Below, in pieces: positions 56,481 to 64,000 of a DNA stretch of 64,000 bases; position 1 is the first letter of the stretch; every line of letters starts with the position of its first letter. Location: the NCBI RefSeq assembly GCF_000523235.1, contig NZ_CP006850.1:310001-374000 (forward strand), read 5' to 3'. The stretch comes from Nocardia nova SH22a. Its GTDB lineage: Bacteria > Actinomycetota > Actinomycetes > Mycobacteriales > Mycobacteriaceae. A program made the position numbers and the translations under genes. A model generated the notes under the pieces. It saw nothing but the letters and a program-made list of their open reading frames with translations, did no database searches and was not told the DNA's origin.

Positions 56481-57959
56481 ATGGCCGAGTCGACCACCGC
56501 AGTGACCACCACCAATACCGGAACCCCGGTTCCGAGCGACGACGAATCGCTGACCGCCGGTACCGAGGGCCCGATTCTGCTGCACGATCACTACCTGATC
56601 GAGAAACTGGCCCAGTTCAACCGCGAACGGGTGCCGGAGCGGATCGTGCACGCCAAGGGTGCGGGAGCCTACGGTGAACTCGTCGTCACCGGCGATGTCA
56701 GCCGATTCACCAAGGCCGCGCTGTTCCAGCCGGGTGCGCGCACCGAATCGCTGGTGCGGTTCTCCACCGTCGCCGGTGAGCAGGGCAGCCCGGACACCTG
56801 GCGCGATCCGCGCGGATTCGCGGTCAAGTTCTACACGCCCGAGGGCAACTACGATCTGGTCGGCAACAACACGCCGGTCTTCTTCATCAAGGATCCGATC
56901 AAGTTCCCGGATTTCATCCGCTCGCAGAAACGGTTGCCGGGCAACGGACTTCGCGATCACAACATGCAGTGGGACTTCTGGACCCTGCGGCCGGAGTCGG
57001 CGCATCAGGTGACCTGGCTGATGGGCGATCGGGGCATTCCGAAGACCTACCGTCACATGAACGGCTACGGATCGCACACCTACCAGTGGATCAATGCCTC
57101 CGGTGAGCGATTCTGGGTGAAGTACCACTTCAAGACCGATCAGGGCATCGACTTCCTGACCCAGGCCGAGGCCGATCGGCTGGCCGGTACCGATCCCGAC
57201 TATCACCGCCAGGATCTGTGGGACGCCATCGAACGCGGCGATCACCCGAGCTGGACGCTGTATGTGCAGGTGATGCCGGTCGGCGAGGCCGCGAACTACC
57301 GCTTCAACCCGTTCGATCTGACCAAGGTGTGGTCGCACAAGGACTACCCGCTGATCGAGGTCGGCAAGTGGACGCTGAACCGTAATCCGCGCAACTACTT
57401 CGTCGAGATCGAGCAGGCCGCCTTCGAACCGTCGGCGATCGTGCCCGGAATCGGCTACTCACCGGACAAGATGCTGCTGGGCCGGGTCTTCGCCTACGCC
57501 GACGCACATCGCTACCGCATCGGCACGAACTACCATCAGCTGCCGCCGAACCGCGCCCGCGCGGCCGAGGTGGACTCCTATTCCAAGGAGGGCGCGATGC
57601 GATACGAGTTCAACGCGCCGGATGTGCCGGTGTACGCGCCGAATTCGTACGGCGGCCCGCACGCCGATCCCGGCCGCGCACCGGAGGAGGCGGCCTGGAC
57701 CTTCGAACCCGAACAGGTCCGCGCCGGATACATCCAGCACGCCGAGGACAGTGACTGGGCGCAGCCCGGCACGCTGGTGCGCGAGGTCTACAACGACGAT
57801 CAGCGCGACCGCCTGGTGGGCAATGTGGTCGGCCATGTGCTGGGTGGCGTGCGCGAACCGGTGCTGAGCCGGGTCTTCGACTACTGGAAGAACGTCGACC
57901 CCGACATCGGCAAGCGCATCGAGGAAGGGGTGCGCGCCGGGCTGAACGGTAACGGCTGA
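56481..57959 (+). CDS. katA: Monofunctional heme catalase, KatA type
   Basis: A 492-residue catalase converting hydrogen peroxide to water and oxygen. The distal histidine is in [13 protein letters not shown], the distal asparagine in [11 protein letters not shown], and the heme-ligand tyrosine in [13 protein letters not shown] consensus AGGAGG at 56470-56475 predicts strong translation. In mycobacteria furA is instead linked to the catalase-peroxidase katG. Confidence 0.96.
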   Translation: MAESTTAVTTTNTGTPVPSDDESLTAGTEGPILLHDHYLIEKLAQFNRERVPERIVHAKGAGAYGELVVTGDVSRFTKAALFQPGARTESLVRFSTVAGEQGSPDTWRDPRGFAVKFYTPEGNYDLVGNNTPVFFIKDPIKFPDFIRSQKRLPGNGLRDHNMQWDFWTLRPESAHQVTWLMGDRGIPKTYRHMNGYGSHTYQWINASGERFWVKYHFKTDQGIDFLTQAEADRLAGTDPDYHRQDLWDAIERGDHPSWTLYVQVMPVGEAANYRFNPFDLTKVWSHKDYPLIEVGKWTLNRNPRNYFVEIEQAAFEPSAIVPGIGYSPDKMLLGRVFAYADAHRYRIGTNYHQLPPNRARAAEVDSYSKEGAMRYEFNAPDVPVYAPNSYGGPHADPGRAPEEAAWTFEPEQVRAGYIQHAEDSDWAQPGTLVREVYNDDQRDRLVGNVVGHVLGGVREPVLSRVFDYWKNVDPDIGKRIEEGVRAGLNGNG

Positions 57960-57973
57960 GCGTACGGAATACG

Positions 57974-58004
57974 CGGGCCCGCAGCGACTCTCGTTGCGGG
58001 CCCG
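57974..58004 (+). terminator. Intrinsic terminator after katA
   Basis: A 14-base stem (57974-57987 with 57991-58004, one G-U type mismatch) with a ctc loop, 14 bases after the katA stop. Confidence 0.8.
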
Positions 58005-58299
58005 TGGCATGCGTGGGAACACCCGCAGCGGTGGCGCTGGCCCAGAGGGCGACTGCGTGGGCCGACTGTCGCCGACCGGCGAGGCGTAGGAGTTCTGGGC
58101 ACCGGGGTGTGGTGACCTGCTGGGCTCAGGCGGAGTGTAGCTGTTGCGGTGGGCGGCAGGGTGTCTCGGCCGGAGCCCCAGTTGCAGGTTCGGACACCTG
58201 ATGAGTGCGGGTCGGTGTGCGCACGGCGGTGGCGGTGGGTGGTGCTCACCGACTCATCGGCGCAGGGGCTATCGGGAATCCGAGCCGGGCAGGTGCGGT

Positions 58300-58545
58300 C
58301 GGGGGCGCAGCTGTCTGAGGGTAGGGCGTCGACCGGCCCCGCGTGGGTGTGGTTGGGACGCAGCTGTTCCGGGGGTAGCAGGGGGTCGTCCGGCCCGGCT
58401 TGGAGATCGGCGGGCTGGGCGTGGGTGTGGTGGGGTTGTGCTGTTCTGGGGCAGCGGGTATCGACCGGCCTGGCTTGGGTGTGGTCGGGGCGCAGCTATT
58501 CCGGGGGTAGCAGGGTGTCGACCAGGTGGGCGGCGGTCGCGTGAT
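58300..58545. repeat. Degenerate tandem repeats running into the 3' end of a tetR gene
   Basis: Four imperfect copies of a unit of about 53-77 bases begin near 58306, 58359, 58436 and 58491, each starting like cgcagctgttccgggggtag and continuing cgaccggcc...gtgggtgtgg. The last copy enters the coding end (58496) of the tetR gene. The 58005-58299 stretch before them holds no recognisable gene. Confidence 0.6.
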
Positions 58546-59107
58546 CCAGCGGGGCGTGGCCGAGTAGGAAGCGGTACCAGAACAGGCCGTAGAGCAGGTC
58601 CGCCAGGAGTGCGGTGTCGGTGTCGGCGGGCAGTTCTCCGCGCGCTATCCCGCGTTCGAGGACATCGCGGACGACGGCGCGGCGGGTCTCGGTGAAGTCC
58701 CGGAGCAGTTCGGCCAGATGGGGGTCGCGCGCCGCCTCGCGCACCAGTGCGCGTAAGGCCGGAGCGGTCGAAGGGTGTTGGGCGCCGGTGAAAGTCGTGT
58801 CGGCGATGGTCAGGATGTCGGTGCGCACCGAGCCGGTGTCCGGTGTCGGCACCGCCCGCCGGGCCCGGTCGAGGAGGGCTTCGAGCAGTACCGCGCCCTT
58901 CGACGGCCACCAGCGGTAGATGGTTTGTTTGCCGACTCCGGCCGCCGCGGCGATCGAGTCCACGGTGACGGGCCGGCCCTCGGAGGTGGCGAGCAGGTTC
59001 AGAGCGGCGTCCAGAATCGCCTGGTGGGTGGCCTCGTTCCGGCGGCGCCCGGTATGCGTCCGGGGATGTGGCGCCGGGGAATCCGGCTGTGACCGTTGTG
59101 ATCCCAT
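58496..59107 (-). CDS. TetR-family regulator, divergent from SDR gene
   Basis: A 203-residue protein from ATG 59107, which has GGGAGGG just upstream; a TTG four codons earlier is less likely. Helix-turn-helix TVDSIAAAAGVGKQTIYRWW at about residues 50-70; the C-terminal domain has the TetR_C_11-like LLADLLYGLFWYRFLLGHAP. The last residues LVDTLLPPE lie in the repeat region. A 17-base inverted repeat in the divergent gap is the probable operator. Confidence 0.88.
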   Translation of the reverse strand: MGSQRSQPDSPAPHPRTHTGRRRNEATHQAILDAALNLLATSEGRPVTVDSIAAAAGVGKQTIYRWWPSKGAVLLEALLDRARRAVPTPDTGSVRTDILTIADTTFTGAQHPSTAPALRALVREAARDPHLAELLRDFTETRRAVVRDVLERGIARGELPADTDTALLADLLYGLFWYRFLLGHAPLDHATAAHLVDTLLPPE

Positions 59108-59162
59108 GAGCCCTCCCAACCGTGACGCGACGCGGGAACAGAATAGCCGCTACCCTCGTTGT

Positions 59163-59179
59163 CGAGACTGTCAGTCTCG
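59163..59179. promoter_or_regulatory. TetR operator between tetR and SDR genes
   Basis: Perfect inverted repeat cgagact-gtc-agtctcg, overlapping the likely promoter of the SDR gene (TAAAAC at about 59180-59185). Confidence 0.7.
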
Positions 59180-59208
59180 TAAAACTGTATCGGACAGGAA
59201 GAGCAGTC

Positions 59209-59949
59209 ATGAGCGCTCCCAGCACCAATCACACCCCGCGGGTCGTCGTCATGGGCGGCAGTTCCGGGATCGGCGAGGCCACCGCCGCATTGTTCGCGGG
59301 TGCGGGCGCCGAGGTCGTCGTCACCGGCCGCGGCCAGGACAAACTCGATGCCGCGGTGGCCCGGCTGGGCGGTAAGACCACCGGCCACCGGCTCGATGCC
59401 ACCGACGCCGCGCAGATCGCGGCCTTCTTCGAACAGTCCGGCCCGATCGACCATCTGGTGATCGCGGTGAGTGGTTCGGCGGGCAGCGGCCCGTTCGCCG
59501 AACTGGATCTCGATCACTTGGCCGCGGGCTTCGACGGCAAATTCTGGCCGCAGGTGCGGATCGTCAAAGCCGCACTGCCGCACATGGATTCGAACGGTTC
59601 GATCACCTTGATCACCGCCGCCTCCGCACACGCCGCCTTCCCGGCCACCGCCGGGCTGGCCGCGATCAACGGCGCGCTCAACGCGATGGTGGCTCCGCTC
59701 GCGGTGGAACTGGCTCCGCTGCGGGTGAACGCGGTCGCGCCGGGGGTGATCGACACCGAATGGTGGGAGCGGGTACCGGAGGATCGGCGGCGCGCCCTGT
59801 TCCACGGACTCGCCGCGACCACACCGGTCGGCCGGGTGGGCGATCCCGCCGAGGTCGCCCGGGCGGTCCACCTGCTGGCGACCAACGGCTTCGTCAGCGG
59901 TGTCGTCCTCGACGTCACCGGCGGGGCGAACCTGCCCACCGGGCGCTGA
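59209..59949 (+). CDS. SDR-family protein lacking the catalytic Tyr-x3-Lys
   Basis: A 246-residue Rossmann protein from ATG 59209. The cofactor motif VMGGSSGIGEATAALF is intact. The active-site serine region reads ITAASAHAAFPATAGLAAIN, then GALNAM, so where most short-chain dehydrogenases have Y-x-x-x-K there is AAINGAL; tyrosine and lysine are both missing. The NNAG motif is also altered (AVSG). C-terminal PGVIDTEWW and GGANLP fit the family. It may be a non-catalytic or mechanistically different member. Probably repressed by the divergent TetR. Confidence 0.85.
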   Translation: MSAPSTNHTPRVVVMGGSSGIGEATAALFAGAGAEVVVTGRGQDKLDAAVARLGGKTTGHRLDATDAAQIAAFFEQSGPIDHLVIAVSGSAGSGPFAELDLDHLAAGFDGKFWPQVRIVKAALPHMDSNGSITLITAASAHAAFPATAGLAAINGALNAMVAPLAVELAPLRVNAVAPGVIDTEWWERVPEDRRRALFHGLAATTPVGRVGDPAEVARAVHLLATNGFVSGVVLDVTGGANLPTGR

Positions 59950-59999
59950 ATTACGGGCTGCCCGCGGAGTTGCTCGAGGCCGCGCCACGGCGACGCTGT

Positions 60000-60168
60000 C
60001 CGATGTTGCGTAGCAGTGGAAGGCGAAGTGCGCCATGGTGCAGATGCACTCGGCGGGGCATGCCGCGGCCGGGGTCGCCTCGAGCCTGCGCCGCCATCCG
60101 ATTGCACAGCGGTGGAAGGCGAAGCGTGTCACGGTGCGGGTGCACCCGGCCGGAGGTCACGCCACGGC
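60000..60168. repeat. Imperfect intergenic direct repeat
   Basis: Copy 1 (60000-60068) and copy 2 (60098-60168) share the core gtggaaggcgaag and the flanking order ...ggtgc...gtgcac...cggc. On the minus strand both would encode related short peptides (RVHPHRDTLRLPPLCNR and RVHLHHGALRLPLLRN). It occupies most of the gap between the SDR and tetR genes. Confidence 0.55.
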
Positions 60169-60215
60169 AGAAGGCGTGCGGCGGCAGGCGGAGGCCGTAG
60201 CGGCGGAAGTGCCGC

Positions 60216-60968
60216 TCAGGCCCTCCGCCGCGAGTGCAGACCGTCCATGATCAAACCCAGTTCGTGCTCGAAATTGTCCTCGCGGGCCCGGTTGGCGTCG
60301 CGATCCTTGTACTCGGTATAGCGGCGGTAGACCCGGGGATAGGGCCGCGACGCCAGCTCGGCGGCGGCCATCATCTGCTCGAACCATCGCTGTTCGTCCA
60401 GGCCGCTGCGCGCGATCGAGGAGAGCGCCGCGGCTTCGGTCGAGGTCGTTCCGATGGTGTAGGCGAAGATCGCGTTCAGCGCTCGATCGGCCGATTCGTC
60501 GTCGAATCCGGCGCGCTCCAGAATTTCCAGCATCGCCTCCGACAGGCGCAGCATATTCGGCCCCAGGTAGACGAGACCCGCGCTGCTCATCGTCACCGGA
60601 ATCCATGGATGCCGCAACATGATTCGCCGGATATCGCCGCACAGATCGAGCATCGTGGCACGCCAGTCGCCGGGGGCGGGGTCGGTGGGGAGGGTGATCT
60701 CGCCGAACGCCTCGTCGACGACCAGTTCCAGCAGTTCGTCCTTGTTCGCGACGTGGGTGTAGAGCGAGGTCGCGCCCGCGCCCATCCGGCTGCCGAGTTT
60801 GCGCATGCTCAGGGCGTCGAAGCCCTCGGCATCCAGTAGTGCCATGGCCTCCGCCACGATCTGATCCCGGCTCAGTGCGGGTTGCTCGCGTCGTGCCCGG
60901 TGCGGGCGGGTCCACACCGATGCCAGCGGGGCGGCATCCTGCGCATCGGACGGCTGTCGGGCGGCCAT
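60216..60968 (-). CDS. TetR-family regulator (TetR class C-terminal domain), divergent from MFS gene
   Basis: A 250-residue protein. ATG 60968 has AAAGGA seven bases upstream; a GTG five codons earlier would swallow it. Helix-turn-helix DALSMRKLGSRMGAGATSLY about residues 55-75, then a long TetR_C_1-type domain as in tetracycline-repressor relatives. Divergent from a drug-efflux-type transporter with a strong operator between them. Confidence 0.9.
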   Translation of the reverse strand: MAARQPSDAQDAAPLASVWTRPHRARREQPALSRDQIVAEAMALLDAEGFDALSMRKLGSRMGAGATSLYTHVANKDELLELVVDEAFGEITLPTDPAPGDWRATMLDLCGDIRRIMLRHPWIPVTMSSAGLVYLGPNMLRLSEAMLEILERAGFDDESADRALNAIFAYTIGTTSTEAAALSSIARSGLDEQRWFEQMMAAAELASRPYPRVYRRYTEYKDRDANRAREDNFEHELGLIMDGLHSRRRA

Positions 60969-61054
60969 CACCAGTCCTTTCACCTGTCGGATCCGGTCTC
61001 GAATTCAGCATAGCCGCTGGCGAACGGTGTTCGTTATCGCGAACGGCGTCCCTA

Positions 61055-61089
61055 TTGCGAACGCTGTACGCCTGACCGTACAGTGTTCG
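61055..61089 (+). promoter_or_regulatory. MFS promoter with 32-base operator
   Basis: The inverted repeat cgaac-g-ctgtacg / cgtacag-t-gttcg (61058-61089, 6-base centre) overlaps TTGCGA (61055-61060) and TACAGT (61079-61084), 18 bases apart. A further cgaac-ggt-gttcg lies at 61021-61033. This is a standard TetR-repressed efflux promoter layout. Confidence 0.72.
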
Positions 61090-61135
61090 GAGTCACGCAC
61101 GGTGTGCGTTCGGAAATCGTTCGAAAGGGTTCACG

Positions 61136-62662
61136 ATGGAAACTCCGGAATCGGCCGCACCCGTGGTCGGGGCCACACGCCGCTGGCTGATCCTGGTCGT
61201 GCTGTGCCTCAGCTCGCTGGTGCTGGTGATCGACAATATGGTTCTGACCGTGGCGATTCCGCAGATCGCGACCGATCTGCACGCCGACGCCCAGCAGGTG
61301 CAGTGGATCATCGACGGCTATCTGCTGGTCTTCGCCGGACTGCTGCTGACCTCGGGCAGCCTCTCCGATCGTTTCGGGCGGCGGCTGGTCATGGTGGCGG
61401 GTCTGGTGGTGTTCGGTGCGGCGTCGCTGCTGGCGGCCTATGCGAGCAGTCCGGAGATGCTGATCGCCGGGCGGGTGCTGATGGGAATCGGCGGGGTGGC
61501 GATCATGCCCAGCACGCTGTCCATCCTCATCACGGTCTTCGACGATCGGGAACGGCCGAAGGCGATCGCGGCCTGGAGTGCGGTGGCGACGCTGGGGATG
61601 GTCGGCGGTCCGGTCGTCGGCGGTGCGCTGCTCGACCACTTCTGGTGGGGCTCGGTATTCCTGATGAACGTGCCCATCGCGGCGGTCGCGATCCTGGCCG
61701 CGGTGCTGCTCATGCCGGAATCGAAGGGGCCGTGGCGGCGGCCCGATCTGCCGGGCGCGGTGCTGTCCATCGCCGGGATGACCGCACTGGTCTGGACCAT
61801 CATCGCGGTGCCGCAGCGCGGCTGGACCGATACCGGCACCCTGGTCGGGTCGGCGCTCACCGTAATCGCCCTGGGCGGCTTCGTGATTCGGGAGCTGACC
61901 ACCGATTCCCCGATGGTTCCGCTCGACCTGTTCCGGAACCGGACGTTCACCGGCTCGAGCTTCTCACTGGTCCTGGTGACCTTCGCCAACGGTGGGCTGG
62001 TGCTGGTGCTGACCCAGTACCTGCAGTTCGTCCTCGGCTATTCGCCGATGCGGACGGCAGTGGCCTTCACGCCGATGGCGGTCGCGATTCTGGCCTTCAA
62101 CGGGCTCGGCGCGGGTGTGGTCGCGAAACTCGGCACCAAGGTGGTGACCGTCACGGGCCTGGTGATCGTGGCAGCCGGATTCGGGGTGCTGGCCACGCTC
62201 GACACCGGCAGCGGATTCTGGCTGCCCGCGCTGGCGATGGCGCTGCTCGGTGCGGGAGCGGGCCTGGCGATGCCCGCCGCGATCGGCGCGCTGATGAGTG
62301 CGGTGCCCGGCGAACACGCCGGTGTGGGATCGGCCCTCAACGACACCATCCAGCAGACCGGCGGTGCGCTGGGAGTCGCGGTCCTCGGTGCGATCCTCGC
62401 CGGGACCTACTCGGCGGCCATGCCCGACAGCGCACCGGCGGGTGCGCGGGAATCGATCGCGGGCGCACTCGGCACCGGTGACAGCGGGCTGGCGGGACTC
62501 GCGCGCGATGCCTTCAGCTCGGGGATGCAGGCCGCCTTCGCGGTCGGCGCGGCCAGTGCCGTGGTCGCGGCCGTCGTGGCGGTGTTGTTGATGCGGAATA
62601 CGAAACGGCCTGCGGCCCAACAGGACCCGGGCCCGGCGGATGAACTTGTCGGTACGCGCTGA
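61136..62662 (+). CDS. MFS drug:proton antiporter, DHA2 (EmrB/QacA) family
   Basis: A 508-residue transporter with 14 expected helices. Motif A is in GSLSDRFGRRLVMVAG, motif B region in LIAGRVLMGIGGVAIMPSTL and the antiporter motif C in GMVGGPVVGGAL. N-terminal LVLVIDNMVLTVAIPQIATD (motif D1) is typical of the 14-helix family. GAAAGGG precedes the ATG. It is probably induced by its substrate through the divergent TetR. Confidence 0.92.
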   Translation: METPESAAPVVGATRRWLILVVLCLSSLVLVIDNMVLTVAIPQIATDLHADAQQVQWIIDGYLLVFAGLLLTSGSLSDRFGRRLVMVAGLVVFGAASLLAAYASSPEMLIAGRVLMGIGGVAIMPSTLSILITVFDDRERPKAIAAWSAVATLGMVGGPVVGGALLDHFWWGSVFLMNVPIAAVAILAAVLLMPESKGPWRRPDLPGAVLSIAGMTALVWTIIAVPQRGWTDTGTLVGSALTVIALGGFVIRELTTDSPMVPLDLFRNRTFTGSSFSLVLVTFANGGLVLVLTQYLQFVLGYSPMRTAVAFTPMAVAILAFNGLGAGVVAKLGTKVVTVTGLVIVAAGFGVLATLDTGSGFWLPALAMALLGAGAGLAMPAAIGALMSAVPGEHAGVGSALNDTIQQTGGALGVAVLGAILAGTYSAAMPDSAPAGARESIAGALGTGDSGLAGLARDAFSSGMQAAFAVGAASAVVAAVVAVLLMRNTKRPAAQQDPGPADELVGTR

Positions 62663-62670
62663 CCGGCGGG

Positions 62671-62704
62671 CGCGGACCGCTTCCCGAGCCAGGTGCGGTC
62701 CGCG
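62671..62704 (+). terminator. Intrinsic terminator after MFS gene
   Basis: Perfect 10-base stem, cgcggaccgc (62671-62680) with gcggtccgcg (62695-62704), loop of 14 bases, eight bases after the stop. Confidence 0.65.
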
Positions 62705-62728
62705 GCGAGCCGGTGGGCCGCTACGGGT

Positions 62729-62788
62729 TCAGAGCAGGCCGGACCAGTAGAGCAGGCAAGCCAAGACGAAGACCACCGCAGTTTCCAT
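62729..62788 (-). CDS. Candidate 19-residue hydrophobic peptide
   Basis: ATG 62788 opens METAVVFVLACLLYWSGLL and a TGA ends it. A GGAG-containing purine stretch lies 3-10 bases upstream of the ATG. It looks like a single-pass membrane microprotein similar in style to KdpF-type peptides, but no kdp genes are near. It could equally be chance. Confidence 0.35.
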   Translation of the reverse strand: METAVVFVLACLLYWSGLL

Positions 62789-63072
62789 GACTCCATCATT
62801 CCTCGAGTCCGGCGCGCGCGCCGACACCCCTGGTGGAGCGCGGGTCCGACACGGAAGATCCGCCCGGTCTGCCACCCCTCGTGGACAGACCGAGCGGATC
62901 GTCTCGGTGTTGGGTGCGCCCGATGGAACTCCACCGGGCCGAACAACCTGGAGTGATCCTGCCGCCCCCTCTCACGGCAGGAGCACTCTCGGTGTCGACA
63001 ACGACAATGCCGTGTGGGACTTGGCGCGCCCTTAACGTGCGCTTGCAGGGATGACCTGGGGTGACGGGCGTC
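62789..63072. other. Non-coding region, small hairpins only
   Basis: No gene found. On the minus strand accgag/ctcggt at about 62888-62908 can pair, and the stretch would form the leader of the 19-residue peptide. Nothing else is identified. Confidence 0.4.
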
Positions 63073-63738
63073 TCAGCCGACGATCACGACCACCAGGCGG
63101 CGTTCGGTCTCCTCGATGACGCCACCGACACGCGCGGACTCGGCCGCCGGATCGGTCATGACGGCCGGGCCGCCGAACCAGGTGATGGGGCGGCGCGGAT
63201 CCAGCTTGTCGAGGGCCTGTGGCAGCGAGTAGTCGATCTGTTCGGCGCGGACCACGCAGATGTGGCAATCGGCGAGGACGGTCGCATCGCGACGGCACTG
63301 GCCGGGGCCGCCGTCCAGGATCAGCGTCCCGGCATCGGCCACCGCGCCCGCGCACGCGGTGACGACCGCGTCGGTGCGTTCCCGATCGAGAATCGAGCGC
63401 TGCGGCTGATCGTCGAGAACCCGGTGGTTCGCATCGGCCGACCAGAAGAGCAGCCAATCCTCGGGCAGTCCCTCAGGAGCGAGTGCGGAGGTCGCGCCGT
63501 GGGTGCGCAGGGCCAGGTCGAGGACCGCCGGAACCTCGTCCGGTTCGACTCGATGGACCTCGGCCCCATGGTGTTTGAGGCGCGCGGTGAACAGTTCGAT
63601 GATTTCGGCCTGATCGGCGGCCGAGGTCACCGGGGCATGGCGCTGATAATTGCGTGGCACCGGCACCGTGCGTTCGTCATCGGGTAGCGCCTCGAGGGCA
63701 TCGCGCACGCGGCGCAGGAATTCCTCCTGCGAGGTCAC
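63073..63738 (-). CDS. LUD-domain protein, LutC/YkgG-like
   Basis: A 221-residue protein from GTG 63738 with GGGAG upstream. The C-terminal half has the LUD signature: DAVVTACAGAVADAGTLILD, then HICVVRAEQIDYSLPQAL and ITWFGGPAVMTD. In LutABC lactate utilisation it is the third subunit, but no lutA or lutB is in view; they could lie beyond the window, past the partial transporter gene, or it may act alone. Confidence 0.88.
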   Translation of the reverse strand: MTSQEEFLRRVRDALEALPDDERTVPVPRNYQRHAPVTSAADQAEIIELFTARLKHHGAEVHRVEPDEVPAVLDLALRTHGATSALAPEGLPEDWLLFWSADANHRVLDDQPQRSILDRERTDAVVTACAGAVADAGTLILDGGPGQCRRDATVLADCHICVVRAEQIDYSLPQALDKLDPRRPITWFGGPAVMTDPAAESARVGGVIEETERRLVVVIVG

Positions 63739-63825
63739 CGTGAATCTCCCGTTCGATTGTTCCGGCTCCTCCCGCCGGAATGTACGTCCGCGGACCAGGC
63801 TACCGTGCGGTAGAAGTTCGCGAGC

Positions 63826-64000
63826 TCAGCCCGGGGATTCGCGACGGCGCCGGACCACGGTGATGATCAGATCGGCCGCGGTCGCCGCCCACACCGCCAG
63901 CGCCACCCACGCCTCGGCGTGACCGAAGCCGACCATCCACTGCTCGCCGGTGGCCCGGCCGAGTTCGGCGGTCCCGACGCCGTACATGCCCACCGGGAAG
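63826..64000 (-). CDS. TDT-family (tellurite-resistance/dicarboxylate/SLAC1-like) transporter, C-terminal end
   Basis: The last 58 codons of a membrane protein cut by the window edge. FPVGMYGVGTAELGRATG matches the last transmembrane stretch of TDT transporters (typically FPLGMYS...), followed by a final helix (WVALAVWAATAADLIITVV) and a basic tail. Same orientation as the LutC-like gene, 87 bases upstream of it. Confidence 0.65.
   Translation of the reverse strand, partial: FPVGMYGVGTAELGRATGEQWMVGFGHAEAWVALAVWAATAADLIITVVRRRRESPG

Overview
The window is high-GC actinobacterial DNA. Gene content and order point to a mycolic-acid-bearing actinomycete, most likely Nocardia or a close relative. 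The chain dnaX, 10-methyl fatty acid methyltransferase and oxidase pair, SRPBCC protein, ybaB/ebfC, recR, leuA, murT/gatD, ask, asd matches the neighbourhood I know from Mycobacterium tuberculosis (Rv3721c down to Rv3708c). Here it is broken up by accessory genes. The genus is an inference from layout and protein style, not from a database match. No tRNA, rRNA, CRISPR array, prophage or intact insertion sequence was seen.

Left end (1-6841): a minus-strand operon encodes a HutC-type GntR regulator, a two-cluster ferredoxin, an SsuA/TauA-type ABC importer and a truncated APS-reductase/fumarate-reductase-like flavoprotein. Facing it is a ROK-family regulator preceded by a short, apparently leaderless ORF ending in a Cys-Cys motif. 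Together these look like a sulfur-source uptake and redox system. From 7002 to 16404: a DUF2207 membrane protein, two tandem zinc metallopeptidases, an mmpL-tetR operon with a clear operator, an ammonium transporter and an unknown protein.

Centre (16866-38044): dnaX with a greatly expanded linker; the fadA-fadB beta-oxidation complex with a long leader; a PknK-like kinase/ATPase; the bfaA-bfaB pair expected to make 10-methylstearic (tuberculostearic) acid; two small-molecule or membrane proteins; a VOC-MerR pair flanked by a repeated intergenic element; ybaB-recR; and leuA behind a Leu-Leu-Leu leader peptide with an attenuator-like hairpin.

Right part (38177-64000): an EspI-like MinD/ParA ATPase with a Pro/Gly-rich repeat head, a Tat-exported FAD oxidoreductase, a PPOX protein, murT-gatD (peptidoglycan lipid II amidation), a Tat-exported cholesterol-oxidase-like GMC enzyme, ask-asd (the start of the aspartate pathway to lysine, methionine and threonine), a furA-type regulator with a monofunctional catalase, and several TetR regulators, most divergent from the gene they probably control and most with a visible inverted-repeat operator. 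The window closes with a LutC-like protein and the end of a TDT-family transporter. Degenerate tandem or direct repeats occupy two of the intergenic gaps (58300-58545 and 60000-60168).
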